In this document: positions 8,783 to 18,731 of the stretch, piece by piece | How positions within the stretch are numbered: the first letter of the stretch is position 1 | Layout: every line of letters begins with the position of its first letter | Assembly (NCBI RefSeq): GCF_034377285.1 | Contig: NZ_CP139715.1 | Span: 5,395,748-5,459,747, forward strand | Length of the DNA stretch: 64,000 nucleotides | Source: Thalassobaculum sp. OXR-137 | GTDB taxonomy: Bacteria; Pseudomonadota; Alphaproteobacteria; Thalassobaculales; Thalassobaculaceae | Direction: 5' to 3' | Notes under the pieces: model-generated | The model's database searches: none | The model's input: the letters and a program-made list of their open reading frames with translations, nothing else | Told to the model about the DNA's origin: nothing | Made by a program: the position numbers and the translations under genes

Positions 8783-9823
8783 TCAGCTATGCTTGAGCGC
8801 TCTCAGAAGCGTGATGAGATCGTCCGGCAGCGGGCTTTCGAAGCTGAGCGGCTCGCCGGTTACCGGGTGCTCGAACCCCAGCACCGCCGCATGCAGCGCC
8901 TGGCGCGGAAAATGACGCACGGCCTCGCGGGCCCCGGACGGGATGCGCGACACCCGGGCGCCGTGTCCGCGGCCGTAGATCGGGTCGCCGATGAGCGGAT
9001 GGCCGATATGGCTCAGGTGCACCCGGATCTGGTGGGTCCGCCCCGTCTCCAGTCGGCATTCCAGCAGGGCCGCCCCGTCCGGCCTCTCCAGCGAGCGGTA
9101 ATGGGTGACGGCATAGCGGCCCTTGGCCTCGTCGACCACCGCCATGCGCTTGCGGTCCCTGGGGTGGCGGCCGACCGGGGCGTCGATGGTTCCCGCCGGC
9201 GGAACCGGGTGGCCGAAGCAGACCGCCCGATAGGCCCGGTCGATGTCATGGGCGGCGAAGCGCGCGGCCAGCGCCGAATGGGCCCGGTCGGTCTTGGCCA
9301 CGACCAGCAGGCCGGAGGTGTCCTTGTCGATGCGGTGGACGATACCGGGCCGGCGCACCCCGCCGATGCCGGACAGGCTGTCGCCGCAATGGGCGATCAG
9401 GGCGTTCACCAGCGTGTCGCGCGGCGAGCCGGGCGCCGGATGGACCGTCATCCCGGCCGGCTTGTCGATCACGATGAGCTCGGAATCCTCGAACACCACC
9501 GTCAGCGGGATATCCTGCCCCTCCGGCTCCGCCGCCTCCGGCGGCGGCAAGGTGATGCGGTACTGCGCGCCCGGTTTGACCGCCGCCGAGGGGTCGGTTA
9601 TCGTCGTCGGGCCGTCGCTGACATTTCCCTGTTGAATCAACGACTTCAATCGGGATCTGGACAGCAGCGGCGCGTCTTCCAGACGCTCGACCGCCCCGGC
9701 CAGCCAGCGGTCGAGCCGATCGGCCGGTACCGCCGCCAGGGCGTCGCCGGAAGCATCGACAACCAGTAACTCGGCATCCGGCGCCAAGTCGTCGGGATCA
9801 GACAGGATGGGATCATCGCTCAT
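8783..9823 (-). CDS. rluD: RluD-type 23S rRNA pseudouridine synthase
   Basis: A 346-residue pseudouridine synthase of the RluA/RluD family, modifying uridines in 23S rRNA. An N-terminal S4-like RNA-binding domain (DRWLAGAVERLEDAPLLSRSRLKSLIQQGNVSDG) is followed by the catalytic domain containing VHRIDKDTSGLLVVAKT with the catalytic Asp. The C-terminal motifs are ECRLETGRTHQIRVHLSHIGHPLIGDPIYG. I chose the ATG at 9823 (MSDDPILSD); an in-frame ATG at 9835 would add four residues. The chosen ATG shares a CATG palindrome with the ATG of the divergent neighbour. rpoH lies immediately downstream. Confidence 0.93.
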   Translation of the reverse strand: MSDDPILSDPDDLAPDAELLVVDASGDALAAVPADRLDRWLAGAVERLEDAPLLSRSRLKSLIQQGNVSDGPTTITDPSAAVKPGAQYRITLPPPEAAEPEGQDIPLTVVFEDSELIVIDKPAGMTVHPAPGSPRDTLVNALIAHCGDSLSGIGGVRRPGIVHRIDKDTSGLLVVAKTDRAHSALAARFAAHDIDRAYRAVCFGHPVPPAGTIDAPVGRHPRDRKRMAVVDEAKGRYAVTHYRSLERPDGAALLECRLETGRTHQIRVHLSHIGHPLIGDPIYGRGHGARVSRIPSGAREAVRHFPRQALHAAVLGFEHPVTGEPLSFESPLPDDLITLLRALKHS

Positions 9824-10226
9824 GAGCGGCACCATAGGCGAAGGCCCCTCCGGCGAGAAGCGGCGCGAGGTCCCCTATCTCGGGATCGTTAAGATCGCCA
9901 GTGTCGTCATGGGTATCATGATCGTGGTCGGACTGGCGGTGATCGGCGTCACCATCGCCAAACGGCTGTCCGGTGCGGGTGAGGAGAGCGCCGCGGTCGC
10001 GCCCGCCGGGCCAGCGACCGCCTCTTCGGTCACCGCCGCCCTAGGAGCTCCGGGCGACCTCGACGTCGCGATCCCCGCCGGGTCTCGGGTCGTGGCGGTG
10101 GAATCGGACGGCCGCCGGCTGATCGTCCGGCTGACGCTGTCCGGCGGCGACACCGCCGCCCTTCTGCTCGACGCCGATACCGGCGCCCGCCTCGGCCTGC
10201 TGACGCTGGTTCCGGAGAACCGTTGA
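9822..10226 (+). CDS. DUF6476-like single-pass membrane protein
   Basis: A 134-residue protein with a short cytoplasmic N-terminus, one membrane segment (about residues 22-46, YLGIVKIASVVMGIMIVVGL and on), a low-complexity Ala/Ser linker and a small C-terminal domain (IPAGSRVVAVESDGRRLIVRL, LLLDADTGARLG). Such proteins lie beside rluD in many Alphaproteobacteria. The ATG at 9822 overlaps the rluD ATG on the other strand; an upstream ATG at 9807 would require a longer overlap. The function is unknown, and the family call rests on resemblance and position. Confidence 0.65.
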   Translation: MSGTIGEGPSGEKRREVPYLGIVKIASVVMGIMIVVGLAVIGVTIAKRLSGAGEESAAVAPAGPATASSVTAALGAPGDLDVAIPAGSRVVAVESDGRRLIVRLTLSGGDTAALLLDADTGARLGLLTLVPENR

Positions 10227-10242
10227 CCCGGCCCGGATCCGG

Positions 10243-13200
10243 TCAGAAGAACTGGAACATGTCCGAGGTGAGTTGAGCCGTCGTCAGCCCCATGATCCGG
10301 ATGAAGTTGCTATTGCCGAGATCGACCTCCACGTGACCGTCGGGATTGTCGCTGGCGGCCGAGCGTAGGGCAGCGAAACCGACCAGGCCCGAGCCGTTGA
10401 CGTTGCTCACGATCACGATGATATCGCCAGCCGCGCTGTCGAAATCGACGATGACGTCGTACCCGTTGGACGCGCCCACATAGACCGTGTCCCGGCCCGA
10501 GCCCGTATAGATCCAGTCCACGCCCTGGCCACCGGACAGAACGTCATTGCCGTTTCCGCCGTCCAGGACGTCGATACCGGCGGCGCCGCCGGCCGGCCCG
10601 CCATACAGCGCATCGTCGCCGTCGCCGCCGGAGAGACGGTCGTCGCCGGTGCCGCCGGACAGGGTGTCGTCGTGTCGGTTGCCGACCAGCCGGTCGTCCC
10701 CGACGCCCCCCTGGATCAGGTCGTCCCCCTGGCCGCCGAACAGCGTGTCGTTCCCGACCTGTCCCGAGAGGCTGTCATTGGCGAAGTTGCCGTAGAGAAT
10801 GTCGTCCTCCCGCCCGCCGAAGAGCGCGTCGGCATCCTGACCGCCGAACAAGGTGTCGCTGTCCCGGTTGCCGTACAGGATGTCGGCCTGCTGGTTGCCG
10901 TAGACCACGTCGGCGCCGCCGCTGCCGATCACCGTGTCGCTCCCCTCGCCGCCGAACACCCCATCGTTCCCGCCTTCGCCGTCGAGGCTGTCGTCGCCAG
11001 CGCCCGACCCGATCGTATCGTCGCCGTCGCCGCCGAGCAGGGTGTCGTCGCCCTCACCCAGTGAGATGAACTGGGAGGCGCTATCCCCCGTGGCGAAATT
11101 GTTTCCGCTGCCGCCGTTCACGGTGGCCGAGCCGATGATGCTGGCAAATTCGATGTTGTCCAATTGGACGGTCGATCCCGTCGGCAGGGAGCGAACGTCG
11201 ATGACGAAGGCTTCGGACGACCCACTGCCGGTCCCCGAGGCGGAGCCGGAGATGACGATCGGCGTCGACAGGCTGGCCGCGGACGTCGTCGGCACCAGGG
11301 TTCGCACATCGAGGGTCGCACCGGGGGCCAGGTGACCGAAGAAGGTCCTCAACCCCGAGATGACCCCCGCGCCGCTCCCCGGCTGTCGGGCGTCCACGGC
11401 GGCGATGAGGGTGGACAGCGCGTCGGAGGGCGTCTGGGAAGCGCTCGGCCCTTCGGCCACGATCGAGGTCTGAGCCGGCAGCGTGGCGGTGACCCCAGTT
11501 CCGGCGGCGGCGGAGCCCTGCACGATGGCGGCGGATGCCGTTGCGGTAGTCGATGGATTCTGGATTGTCTGGGTCTGGGTGGTGACCGTACCCCCGGTGC
11601 TGGTCGTCGTGGTGACGGTCGTTGTCGTGGTGGTGGCCGGGACGGAGGTGGTGGGCGTCGACGGGGCCGCCGGGGTGGGAGACGCGCCGCCGCCGCCACC
11701 GCCCGGCGACCCGTCGCCGGCGCCGGGCGGGGCCGCGATGGTCAGGGCGAGCGTCGGCGAGTCGGCCGAGGCGTTTCCAGCGGGATCCAGTTCCCGGACG
11801 GTGATGCCATAGCTGCCCGGCGCCAGGGCGCCTGCGGTGACCGTATAGGTTCCGTCCGCCTCGCTGACGAAGGAGCCGACGATCACGCCGTTCGCCAGCA
11901 GGGCGTGCGCGGCGGACGCAGTGACGCCTGATCCGACGAAGGTCGGCGTCGTCACGGACGTCACATTGTCCGTGCTGCTGGCCCCGTCATCGTTGGACGC
12001 AATCAGGTCGGGAACGGCGATCACGCCCGGCGCGGCCGGAGCGATAAGGTCGATCTGGATGTCGAGCGTGGCGCTGGCAGGGGCTTCATTGCCCGCGATA
12101 TCCTCGGCGACGACGGTGACGGCATGGGATCCGGCAGGCAGCGGGTCGGAGACCGTGGCACGCCACGCGCCGGTCGCATCCGCGACTGCCGATCCGACCG
12201 TGGCGCCGCCGACACGAATCTGCACAGCCCCGCCGGGAACGGCCCCCTGCCCCGAGAAGGTTGGGGTCGCCGTGTTGGTGAGGTTGTCCGTGCTGCTGAC
12301 ACCGTGGTCGCTGGACGCATCCAGGTCCGGAGCGCCGGCAGCCGGGGGGGCCGTTCTATCCACCGTCACGCGCAGCGCGGCGGAAAGAGGTCCGTCATTG
12401 CCCGCCGCGTCGGTGACGCCGACCGTCACGTCATGGCTGCCTTCCGCCAGAGTCTCGGTGACGGTCCACGACCCGCTGCTTGCGGCGACCGTGGAGACCG
12501 TTGCCCCATCGACGATCAGGTGCACCCGGTCTCCGTCGGAAGCGGCGCCCGTAAAGGTCTGGGACGCAGACGCGGTCGTGTTGTCTGTGGCGGAGACGCC
12601 CGTATCCGTCCCGGCTGCCAGATCCGGCGCGGCCAGAGCGGCCGGCGCCGTGGTGTCCAGCGTGATATCCAAGGGGGCCGATGCGACGCTGACATTTCCG
12701 GCGAGATCGGCCTGGACGACCGTGATGGCATTCAGTCCCTCAGACAGGGCGCCGGCAAAGGTGTAGCTCCAGGTGCCGTCGGCCGAGGCCGTCACACTGC
12801 CAACGGACACGCCGTCATCGTGGATGTCGATGGAGGCGCCGGCCTCCGCCCCGCTGCCATGGACCGTCGGTCTGGCGACGGCGGTCACGGCGTCCTGGCT
12901 GCTGGCTCCGCTGTCGCTGGCGGTCGCCAACGTCGGCCGATCCGGCGCGACGACGCCGGTATCGACCGTGAGCGAGAGGGGTGGACTGACCGGGCTCTGA
13001 TTTCCCGCCGCATCTTCCGATACCGCGGTGATGGCGTGAACTCCGTCGGGCAGGGCGTCTGGAACCGTGAACGTCCATTCCCCGCTCCCAGTCGCCACCG
13101 CCGTGCCGATCCCCGTGCCGTCCAGGAGGATGCGCACAGTGGCATCAGGACCGGCCCCCGCCCCGGTGAGGGTGGGCCGCGCGATACGGGTCACATCGTC

Positions 13201-15450
13201 CACGGCGCTGGCCCCGCTGTCGCTCTCGGCCAGAAGATCGGGCCGGACGGGTGCAGTGGAGGGGGCGGTGGTATCGACCGTCAGGGTCAGCGCGTCGGAG
13301 ACCTGGCCGACATTTCCCGCACGGTCGGTGGCCTGAACGGCGATCTCGTACGTTCCCTCCCCCAGGTTTTGTGTGGCACTCCAGGATCCGTCCAAGGCGG
13401 TCACGGTGCCCGCCGTCACCCCGTCGACGAGGATGCTGACGATATCGCCGTCCGCGGCAGCGCCGGCCAGACGCTGGATTGTCGACCGGGTGACGTTGTC
13501 CTGGTCGGAGAGCCCGGTGTCGCTGATCGCCAGCAGGTCCGGTGCGGCAAGAACAGCCGGCGCCGTCGCGTCCACCGTAAGGACCAAAGCGGGGGACGGT
13601 GCGCCGAGATTGCCTGCCAGGTCTTTGCCCTGAACCGAGACGGAATGGACGCCTTCGCCGAAGGTATGCGTGGAGGACCAGACCCCGTCCTCGGCGGTCA
13701 CCGTCTGGACCGTCCACCCAGAGACCATGATGCTGATCCTGTCCCCGTCGGAAGCGGTACCGGTCAGCTGCTGCGTCGGAGAGTTCGTGACGTTGTCGGA
13801 CGGCGAGACGCCGGAGTCCGAGGCCGACGCCAGATCCGGCGCGGACAGAGCGGGAGCGGTTGTATCGACCACCACCGCCAATCCGCCGCTGGGCGCCGCG
13901 TCGTTTCCGGCGATATCGCTGGCCACGGCGGTGATCACATGCGCCCCGTCGGCAATCGGCTCGTCGAACGTATAGGTCCACCGCCCGGCGCCGTTAACCG
14001 CCGCACTTCCGGCGGTCACGCCATCTACGAGGATGTGGACGAGGGCGTCTGGCAACCCGCCAATACCGACAACCGACGGCTGAGATCGACTGGTGATGTT
14101 GTCGGTATTGCTGGCTCCAGAATCGCTGGTGGGAAGAAGATCCGGTTGTTGAGCCGGTCCAGGTGCGGAGGTGTCAATCGTCAGGCCAAGGGCGGACGAT
14201 GTGGCCCCCACATTGCCGGCCGCGTCTGTCGCGTGGACGGAGATCGCGTAGGATCCGGCCGTCAGGGAATGGACGAAGGTCCAGGAACCGTCGACGGCGG
14301 TGACGGTGCCGGCAGTCACCCCGCCGACAAGGATGCTGACGATATCGCCGCTCACGGCCGACCCGGTGAATTCCGGTGTGACCGAGCTCGTGATGTTGTC
14401 GGTCGATGAAAGGCCCAGATCACTTGTCGCCACGAGATCAGGCGGACCCAGCGTCCGGGGCGGGGTCACGTCCACACTGAAGGCCGGAAGGGCGTAGGTG
14501 TCGTTGGCGAGCGCTACGCTGGGCAAAGGGTCTTCCGCCATCCCCCTTTCCTCAATCCGACCCCGATCGTCCGCTTCGTCTGGCGTGAAGCGGCTCCGGA
14601 CACGCGCCATTTCCATCGGCCAGTCGGGGGGCTGATGGGCCAGGATCGCCTGGATTGTCGACCTGGAGACCTGCGAGCTCCAGACCACGTCCTCATCGGA
14701 AGATTGGGTGTTGGGTGTCGTGTCGGCATGCTCTCCGGGCATACCGAAACGGATGCTGACGACGCCTTCCTCGTAGTGAATCAGCCGGGGATAGCACCGG
14801 AACAGGGCCATGTCGGAATATGGCTGGGTGGCGAGACGTGCCGGATAGGCGGCCCGCACCTCTGCGCCGAATGCCAAGGGAACCCGTGCGACCTCGGGCC
14901 AGGAACCGCCCATCTCCACGCCGCCCACCGGCCGGTCGGAGGCCCGAACGGTGCAGCCGAACGTCGCTTCCAGCTCCGCGACGAAAGCCGCGCCCGGCTT
15001 CCCGGCGGCGACCGAACAGCCGTAAAGAAGGACTTCGGCGCCCTCTGCCAGGCCCGAGCGAACGATGCCCGCGTGCCGGCCCGACGCCTTCAGGCCGGCC
15101 ACATCCAGGTTTCCGCCGCACAACCTAAGCGAGCCCGGCCCGCCGTGAGACAGGATGTGCAGCGCTTTGACGGGTGCTCCCCCGGTAATTGCCGCAGCCA
15201 TAGCCGCCAACGCGTTTCCATCGGCCGGCAGATAGACCACCTCGATTCCCGGCCGCACCCCCTTCAGGAGAAGAACTGCTCTGCCGACCGCGAGATCGAC
15301 GAAGAGGATTTCCCGCAGAGAAGTTTCTCTTCTTTTCAGATTATTAGGGCAACGCCGCTTTCGGAAAATCGAGAGCGCCGCACGGGTGTTGCGCTCCGGT
15401 CGGCCGGGCGTGTCAAACGATGGACCAGTCAGTCGTCGTCGAGCATCCAT
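10243..15450 (-). CDS. Giant DUF4347 - Ig-like repeat - RTX protein
   Basis: A 1735-residue protein, probably secreted. Residues ~47-215 match DUF4347 (LHILSHGGPGSLRLCGG, LYGCSVAAG). About nine Ig-like repeats of ~100 residues follow, each opening with a variant of PDLxxxSDSGxSxxDNxT and closing with LTVDTTAP. A Pro/Ser/Thr-rich linker (GDGSPGGGGGGASP, then a Thr-rich run) leads to a C-terminal RTX block of about a dozen calcium-binding nonapeptides (GGxGDDxLxG, with unusual YGNRxxDxLFGG variants). The tail VEVDLGNSNFIRIMGLTTAQL ends in FQFF, as in type I secretion substrates. No type I exporter genes are present nearby. It likely acts in adhesion or biofilm. The N-terminal ~45 residues carry no recognisable signal peptide. 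Confidence 0.85.
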   Translation of the reverse strand: MDARRRLTGPSFDTPGRPERNTRAALSIFRKRRCPNNLKRRETSLREILFVDLAVGRAVLLLKGVRPGIEVVYLPADGNALAAMAAAITGGAPVKALHILSHGGPGSLRLCGGNLDVAGLKASGRHAGIVRSGLAEGAEVLLYGCSVAAGKPGAAFVAELEATFGCTVRASDRPVGGVEMGGSWPEVARVPLAFGAEVRAAYPARLATQPYSDMALFRCYPRLIHYEEGVVSIRFGMPGEHADTTPNTQSSDEDVVWSSQVSRSTIQAILAHQPPDWPMEMARVRSRFTPDEADDRGRIEERGMAEDPLPSVALANDTYALPAFSVDVTPPRTLGPPDLVATSDLGLSSTDNITSSVTPEFTGSAVSGDIVSILVGGVTAGTVTAVDGSWTFVHSLTAGSYAISVHATDAAGNVGATSSALGLTIDTSAPGPAQQPDLLPTSDSGASNTDNITSRSQPSVVGIGGLPDALVHILVDGVTAGSAAVNGAGRWTYTFDEPIADGAHVITAVASDIAGNDAAPSGGLAVVVDTTAPALSAPDLASASDSGVSPSDNVTNSPTQQLTGTASDGDRISIMVSGWTVQTVTAEDGVWSSTHTFGEGVHSVSVQGKDLAGNLGAPSPALVLTVDATAPAVLAAPDLLAISDTGLSDQDNVTRSTIQRLAGAAADGDIVSILVDGVTAGTVTALDGSWSATQNLGEGTYEIAVQATDRAGNVGQVSDALTLTVDTTAPSTAPVRPDLLAESDSGASAVDDVTRIARPTLTGAGAGPDATVRILLDGTGIGTAVATGSGEWTFTVPDALPDGVHAITAVSEDAAGNQSPVSPPLSLTVDTGVVAPDRPTLATASDSGASSQDAVTAVARPTVHGSGAEAGASIDIHDDGVSVGSVTASADGTWSYTFAGALSEGLNAITVVQADLAGNVSVASAPLDITLDTTAPAALAAPDLAAGTDTGVSATDNTTASASQTFTGAASDGDRVHLIVDGATVSTVAASSGSWTVTETLAEGSHDVTVGVTDAAGNDGPLSAALRVTVDRTAPPAAGAPDLDASSDHGVSSTDNLTNTATPTFSGQGAVPGGAVQIRVGGATVGSAVADATGAWRATVSDPLPAGSHAVTVVAEDIAGNEAPASATLDIQIDLIAPAAPGVIAVPDLIASNDDGASSTDNVTSVTTPTFVGSGVTASAAHALLANGVIVGSFVSEADGTYTVTAGALAPGSYGITVRELDPAGNASADSPTLALTIAAPPGAGDGSPGGGGGGASPTPAAPSTPTTSVPATTTTTTVTTTTSTGGTVTTQTQTIQNPSTTATASAAIVQGSAAAGTGVTATLPAQTSIVAEGPSASQTPSDALSTLIAAVDARQPGSGAGVISGLRTFFGHLAPGATLDVRTLVPTTSAASLSTPIVISGSASGTGSGSSEAFVIDVRSLPTGSTVQLDNIEFASIIGSATVNGGSGNNFATGDSASQFISLGEGDDTLLGGDGDDTIGSGAGDDSLDGEGGNDGVFGGEGSDTVIGSGGADVVYGNQQADILYGNRDSDTLFGGQDADALFGGREDDILYGNFANDSLSGQVGNDTLFGGQGDDLIQGGVGDDRLVGNRHDDTLSGGTGDDRLSGGDGDDALYGGPAGGAAGIDVLDGGNGNDVLSGGQGVDWIYTGSGRDTVYVGASNGYDVIVDFDSAAGDIIVIVSNVNGSGLVGFAALRSAASDNPDGHVEVDLGNSNFIRIMGLTTAQLTSDMFQFF

Positions 15451-15701
15451 GGGGCGTCCGCCTTGTTTCCGATTCCCTCAAATCGGGAAACCGGGGCCGA
15501 GTCGCGCTATGCTCTATAGTAGAATATCAAATTAACAACATTCTCAAGGGTAGATTTTTAAGACGTTACTCTCTCAATTAGAATATTTTATTACTCAGAC
15601 CTGATTGCCGACTGAATATTCTGCTATTCTCAAGACGACGACTTCTCGGAGTCTCAATAGCAAGGCAGAGACAGAGAGACCGTCTGGCGCCCATGACGAA
15701 G
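15451..15701. promoter_or_regulatory. AT-rich gap upstream of the giant RTX gene
   Basis: About 250 non-coding bases of much lower GC than the neighbours. ATTCTCAAG occurs twice (15540-15548 and 15626-15634), and AGAATAT/TGAATATT-like words recur between 15520 and 15620. The region must hold the minus-strand promoter of the giant gene; the repeated words could be binding sites. I cannot assign -35/-10 boxes confidently. Confidence 0.35.
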
Positions 15702-15732
15702 CCACCGCAGGCGCCGGATGCGCCTGCGGTGG
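15702..15732 (-). terminator. Terminator-like hairpin after serA
   Basis: A perfect 13-bp stem, CCACCGCAGGCGC (15702-15714) with GCGCCTGCGGTGG (15720-15732) and a 5-base loop, lies 24 bases beyond the serA stop. There is no T-run on either side, so it is either a weak terminator or an mRNA 3'-end stabiliser. Confidence 0.55.
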
Positions 15733-15755
15733 AGACGATCGATCTCTCAGGATAC

Positions 15756-17333
15756 TCAGAAGCTCAGGGCGTCCACCCGGACGACATGGGGCAGCGCCTT
15801 CACCGCCCCCAGCACGGCCTCGTCGATCTCCTGGTCCACCTCGACCAGGGCGATCGCCTCTCCGCCGGACTCGCGCCGGCCCAGATGGAAAGTGGCGATG
15901 TTCACCCCTGCCTCTCCCAGCATGGAGCCCAGCGCGCCGATAAAGCCCGGCTTGTCGTAATTGCGGACATACAGCATGCGCGGGGCGAAGTCGGCCTCCA
16001 CGCCGATCCCCTGTACGCCGACCAGTCGGGGCTTGTCGCCGCCGATCAGGGTTCCGACCACCTCGCGGGTGCGGGTCTCCGTGGTGAGGGTGACACGCAG
16101 CAGGGTCTGGTAGTCGGCCTCGCGGTCGTGACGGGTCACGCTGATATCGATGCCGCGCTGGCTCGCCATGGTCGGAGCGTTGACCATGTTCACACTGTCG
16201 ACCTGGGAGCGCAGGACACCGGTGATCGCCGCCGCCTTGATCGGATCGGCGTTCAGCCCCGCCGCGTGGCCCTCCAGCTCGATCTGGATCGAGCGGATGG
16301 CCGAGCGGTTGAGCTGGCCGCAGAACGACCCCATGAGTTCCGCCAGCCGCATATACGGCCGCAGGATCGGCGCTTCCTCCGCGGTGACCGAGGGCACGTT
16401 GATGGCGTTGCTGACGGCGCCGGTCAGCAGGTAGTCGCTCATCTGCTCGGCGATCTGCAGTGCCACCTTCTCCTGGGCCTCCGAGGTCGCGGCGCCCAGA
16501 TGCGGGGTACAGACCACGTTGGGATGACCGAACAGCACGTTCTCGGTCGCCGGTTCGGTGACGAACACGTCGAAGGCGGCTCCGGCCACATGACCGCTGT
16601 CGAGGGCGGTGCGAAGATCCTCTTCGACCACCAGACCGCCGCGGGCGCAGTTCACGATCCGCACGCCCTTCTTCATCTTGCCCAGCGCCTCGGCATCGAT
16701 GATGCCGCGGGTGCTGTCGGTCAGCGGGGTGTGCAGGGTGATGATGTCCGCCTCGGCGAACAGGTCCTCCAGGTCGACCTTGCGGACCCCCAGTTCGACC
16801 GCCTTCTGCTCGGACAGGTAGGGATCGTAGGCCAGCACCCGCATGCGCAGGCCACGGGCCCGATCGGCGACGATGGAGCCGATATTGCCGCAGCCGACCA
16901 GTCCCAGCGTCTTGCCGGTCAGCTCGACGCCCATGAACTTGGACTTCTCCCACTTGCCGGCCTGGGTGGAGGCATTGGCCTGGGGGATCTGGCGGGCGAG
17001 TGCGAACATCATCGCGATGGCGTGCTCGGCCGTGGTGACGGCATTGCCGAACGGGGTGTTCATGACGACCACGCCATGCTCGGTCGCAGCCTTGGTATCC
17101 ACATTATCGACGCCGATACCGGCGCGGCCGACGACCTTCAGGTTGGTCGCCGTGGCCAGCACCTCGGCGGTGACCTTGGTGGCGGAGCGGACGGCCAGAC
17201 CGTCGTATTCGCCGATAACGGACAGCAGCTCGTCGGCCGACAGGCCGGGGCGGAAGTCGGTGTCGATGCCGCGGGCGCGGAAGATCTCAACCGCCTGCTC
17301 GCTGAGCTTGTCGGAAATCAGAACCTTGGGCAT
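15756..17333 (-). CDS. serA: D-3-phosphoglycerate dehydrogenase
   Basis: A 525-residue NAD-dependent enzyme oxidising 3-phosphoglycerate, the first step of serine synthesis. It is the long form. The substrate/nucleotide-binding dehydrogenase core (LGLVGCGNIGSIVADRARG Rossmann motif; LHTPLTDSTRGIIDA; NCARGGLVVEEDL; catalytic-region CTPHLGAATSEAQEKVA) occupies about residues 1-315. An intervening domain and a C-terminal ACT domain (RNYDKPGFIGALGSMLGEAGVNIATFHLGR) follow. The start at MPKVLISDKL (17333) matches the family; a longer open frame upstream would add 29 unlikely residues. serC precedes it on the same strand, 182 bases away. Confidence 0.96.
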   Translation of the reverse strand: MPKVLISDKLSEQAVEIFRARGIDTDFRPGLSADELLSVIGEYDGLAVRSATKVTAEVLATATNLKVVGRAGIGVDNVDTKAATEHGVVVMNTPFGNAVTTAEHAIAMMFALARQIPQANASTQAGKWEKSKFMGVELTGKTLGLVGCGNIGSIVADRARGLRMRVLAYDPYLSEQKAVELGVRKVDLEDLFAEADIITLHTPLTDSTRGIIDAEALGKMKKGVRIVNCARGGLVVEEDLRTALDSGHVAGAAFDVFVTEPATENVLFGHPNVVCTPHLGAATSEAQEKVALQIAEQMSDYLLTGAVSNAINVPSVTAEEAPILRPYMRLAELMGSFCGQLNRSAIRSIQIELEGHAAGLNADPIKAAAITGVLRSQVDSVNMVNAPTMASQRGIDISVTRHDREADYQTLLRVTLTTETRTREVVGTLIGGDKPRLVGVQGIGVEADFAPRMLYVRNYDKPGFIGALGSMLGEAGVNIATFHLGRRESGGEAIALVEVDQEIDEAVLGAVKALPHVVRVDALSF

Positions 17334-17389
17334 GGGGGTCTCCCATTGAAAGGTCACGGCGCTCTGCCGAACCTCAGGATTTGAGGAAG

Positions 17390-17494
17390 GCCGCTGGGTC
17401 CCGGGCAGCCCCCGGATCATGTCGGGGGTCTCCCAGGATGACGTCGTGAGAATGGTCTACCGAAGCCATCCCGGCCGGGCCGGGACCCAGTGGC
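17390..17494. repeat. Palindromic intergenic repeat between serC and serA
   Basis: An outer inverted repeat pairs GCCGCTGGGTCCCGG (17390-17404) with CCGGGACCCAGTGGC (17480-17494) at 14 of 15 positions. An inner one pairs CCCCCG (17409-17414) with CGGGGG (17423-17428). The make-up, words such as GGGTCCCGG and CAGGATGAC, resembles the REP-like repeats scattered through many alphaproteobacterial genomes. In a serC-serA transcript it would form a long stem between the two cistrons. Confidence 0.5.
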
Positions 17495-17515
17495 TGAGAC
17501 GGAGCGGGAGATGCC

Positions 17516-18679
17516 CTAAGCCGCCTTCGCGAGCTCGGACTTCACCTCGCCCCAGGCCCAGTCGAGCCAGGGAAGCAGCGCCTCGATATCGGCCGTCTGC
17601 ACCGTCGCTCCGCCCCAGATTCGCAGACCCGGAGGGGCGTCGCGATAGCCGGCGATGTCGTAGCCGGCCCCTTCGGCCTCCACCAGCGTCGCGATCTTCT
17701 TGGCGGCCGCCGCCTGGTCCTCGTCGGACAGGGACTGGAACGCCGGATCGACGATCGACAGGCAGATTGAGGTGCAGGACCGGATCGACTTGTCGGCCGC
17801 CAGGAACCCGGCCCAGCCGGAACCCGCCGCCCATTCTTCGATCGCGGCGAGGTTCGACTCGCAGCGCTGCATCAGCGCCGGCAGCCCACCGATCTCCTCG
17901 GCCCAGGCCAGGGTGTCGATCGCGTCTTCCACCGCCAGCATGGACGGGGTGTTGATGGTCTCGCCCTTGAAGATGCCTTCGTTGAGCTTGCCGCCCTTGG
18001 TCATGCGGAACAACTTGGGCATCGGCCAGGGCGGGGTATAGCTCTCCAGCCGCTCGACCGCCCGCGGGCTCAGCACGAGCATGCCGTGGGCCGCCTCGCC
18101 GCCCAGCACCTTCTGCCAGGACCAGGTGACCACATCGAGCTTGTCCCAGGCCAGGTCCATGGCGAAGGCCGCAGAGGTGGCGTCGCAAATGGTCAGCCCA
18201 TCGCGATCGGACGGAATCCAGTCGCCGTTCGGGACGCGGACGCCCGAGGTCGTGCCGTTCCAGGTGAAGACCACGTCGCGGGAGAAATCGACCTCGGCCA
18301 GATCCACGATCTCGCCATACGGGGCTTCCAGAACGCGCACGTCGTCGAGCTTGAGCTGCTTGGTCACGTCGGCGACCCAGCCGGCGCCGAAGCTTTCCCA
18401 GGCCAGCATGTCCACGCCGCGGGCGCCGAGCATGGACCACAGCACCATCTCCACGGCCCCGGTATCGGAGGCCGGCACGATGCCGATGCGGTAGTCGTCG
18501 GGAATGCCCAGGATCTTGCGCGACCGGTCGATCACGTCGCCGAGTTTGGCTTTACCGATCTTGGAACGGTGAGACCGCCCCAGGGCGGCGTCGGAAAGTA
18601 TAGCGGGGCCCCATCCGGGTCGCTTTGCACACGGTCCGGACGAGAACAATGGTACCCGCGGCAGCTGCTGCGGCTTCAT
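17516..18679 (-). CDS. serC: Phosphoserine aminotransferase
   Basis: A 387-residue PLP enzyme converting 3-phosphohydroxypyruvate and glutamate to phosphoserine. The N-terminus [16 protein letters not shown] and the region [27 protein letters not shown] belong to the alphaproteobacterial SerC subtype (the branch also called Methanosarcina-type). The PLP-binding lysine is in [22 protein letters not shown] chose the second in-frame ATG (18679), which has GAAGGA eight bases upstream; the ATG at 18688 abuts that ribosome site. serA lies downstream on the same strand, so the first two steps of serine synthesis are encoded together. Confidence 0.93.
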   Translation of the reverse strand: MKPQQLPRVPLFSSGPCAKRPGWGPAILSDAALGRSHRSKIGKAKLGDVIDRSRKILGIPDDYRIGIVPASDTGAVEMVLWSMLGARGVDMLAWESFGAGWVADVTKQLKLDDVRVLEAPYGEIVDLAEVDFSRDVVFTWNGTTSGVRVPNGDWIPSDRDGLTICDATSAAFAMDLAWDKLDVVTWSWQKVLGGEAAHGMLVLSPRAVERLESYTPPWPMPKLFRMTKGGKLNEGIFKGETINTPSMLAVEDAIDTLAWAEEIGGLPALMQRCESNLAAIEEWAAGSGWAGFLAADKSIRSCTSICLSIVDPAFQSLSDEDQAAAAKKIATLVEAEGAGYDIAGYRDAPPGLRIWGGATVQTADIEALLPWLDWAWGEVKSELAKAA

Positions 18680-18731
18680 TGGCGTCATCCTTCAATGTTA
18701 TCGCTCGTTGGGGAGCGACGGCCCGCAGCGG

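Noticed and set aside
15693..17384. Long plus-strand open frame opposite serA
   Set aside because: serA is unambiguous on the minus strand; the plus translation resembles no protein.
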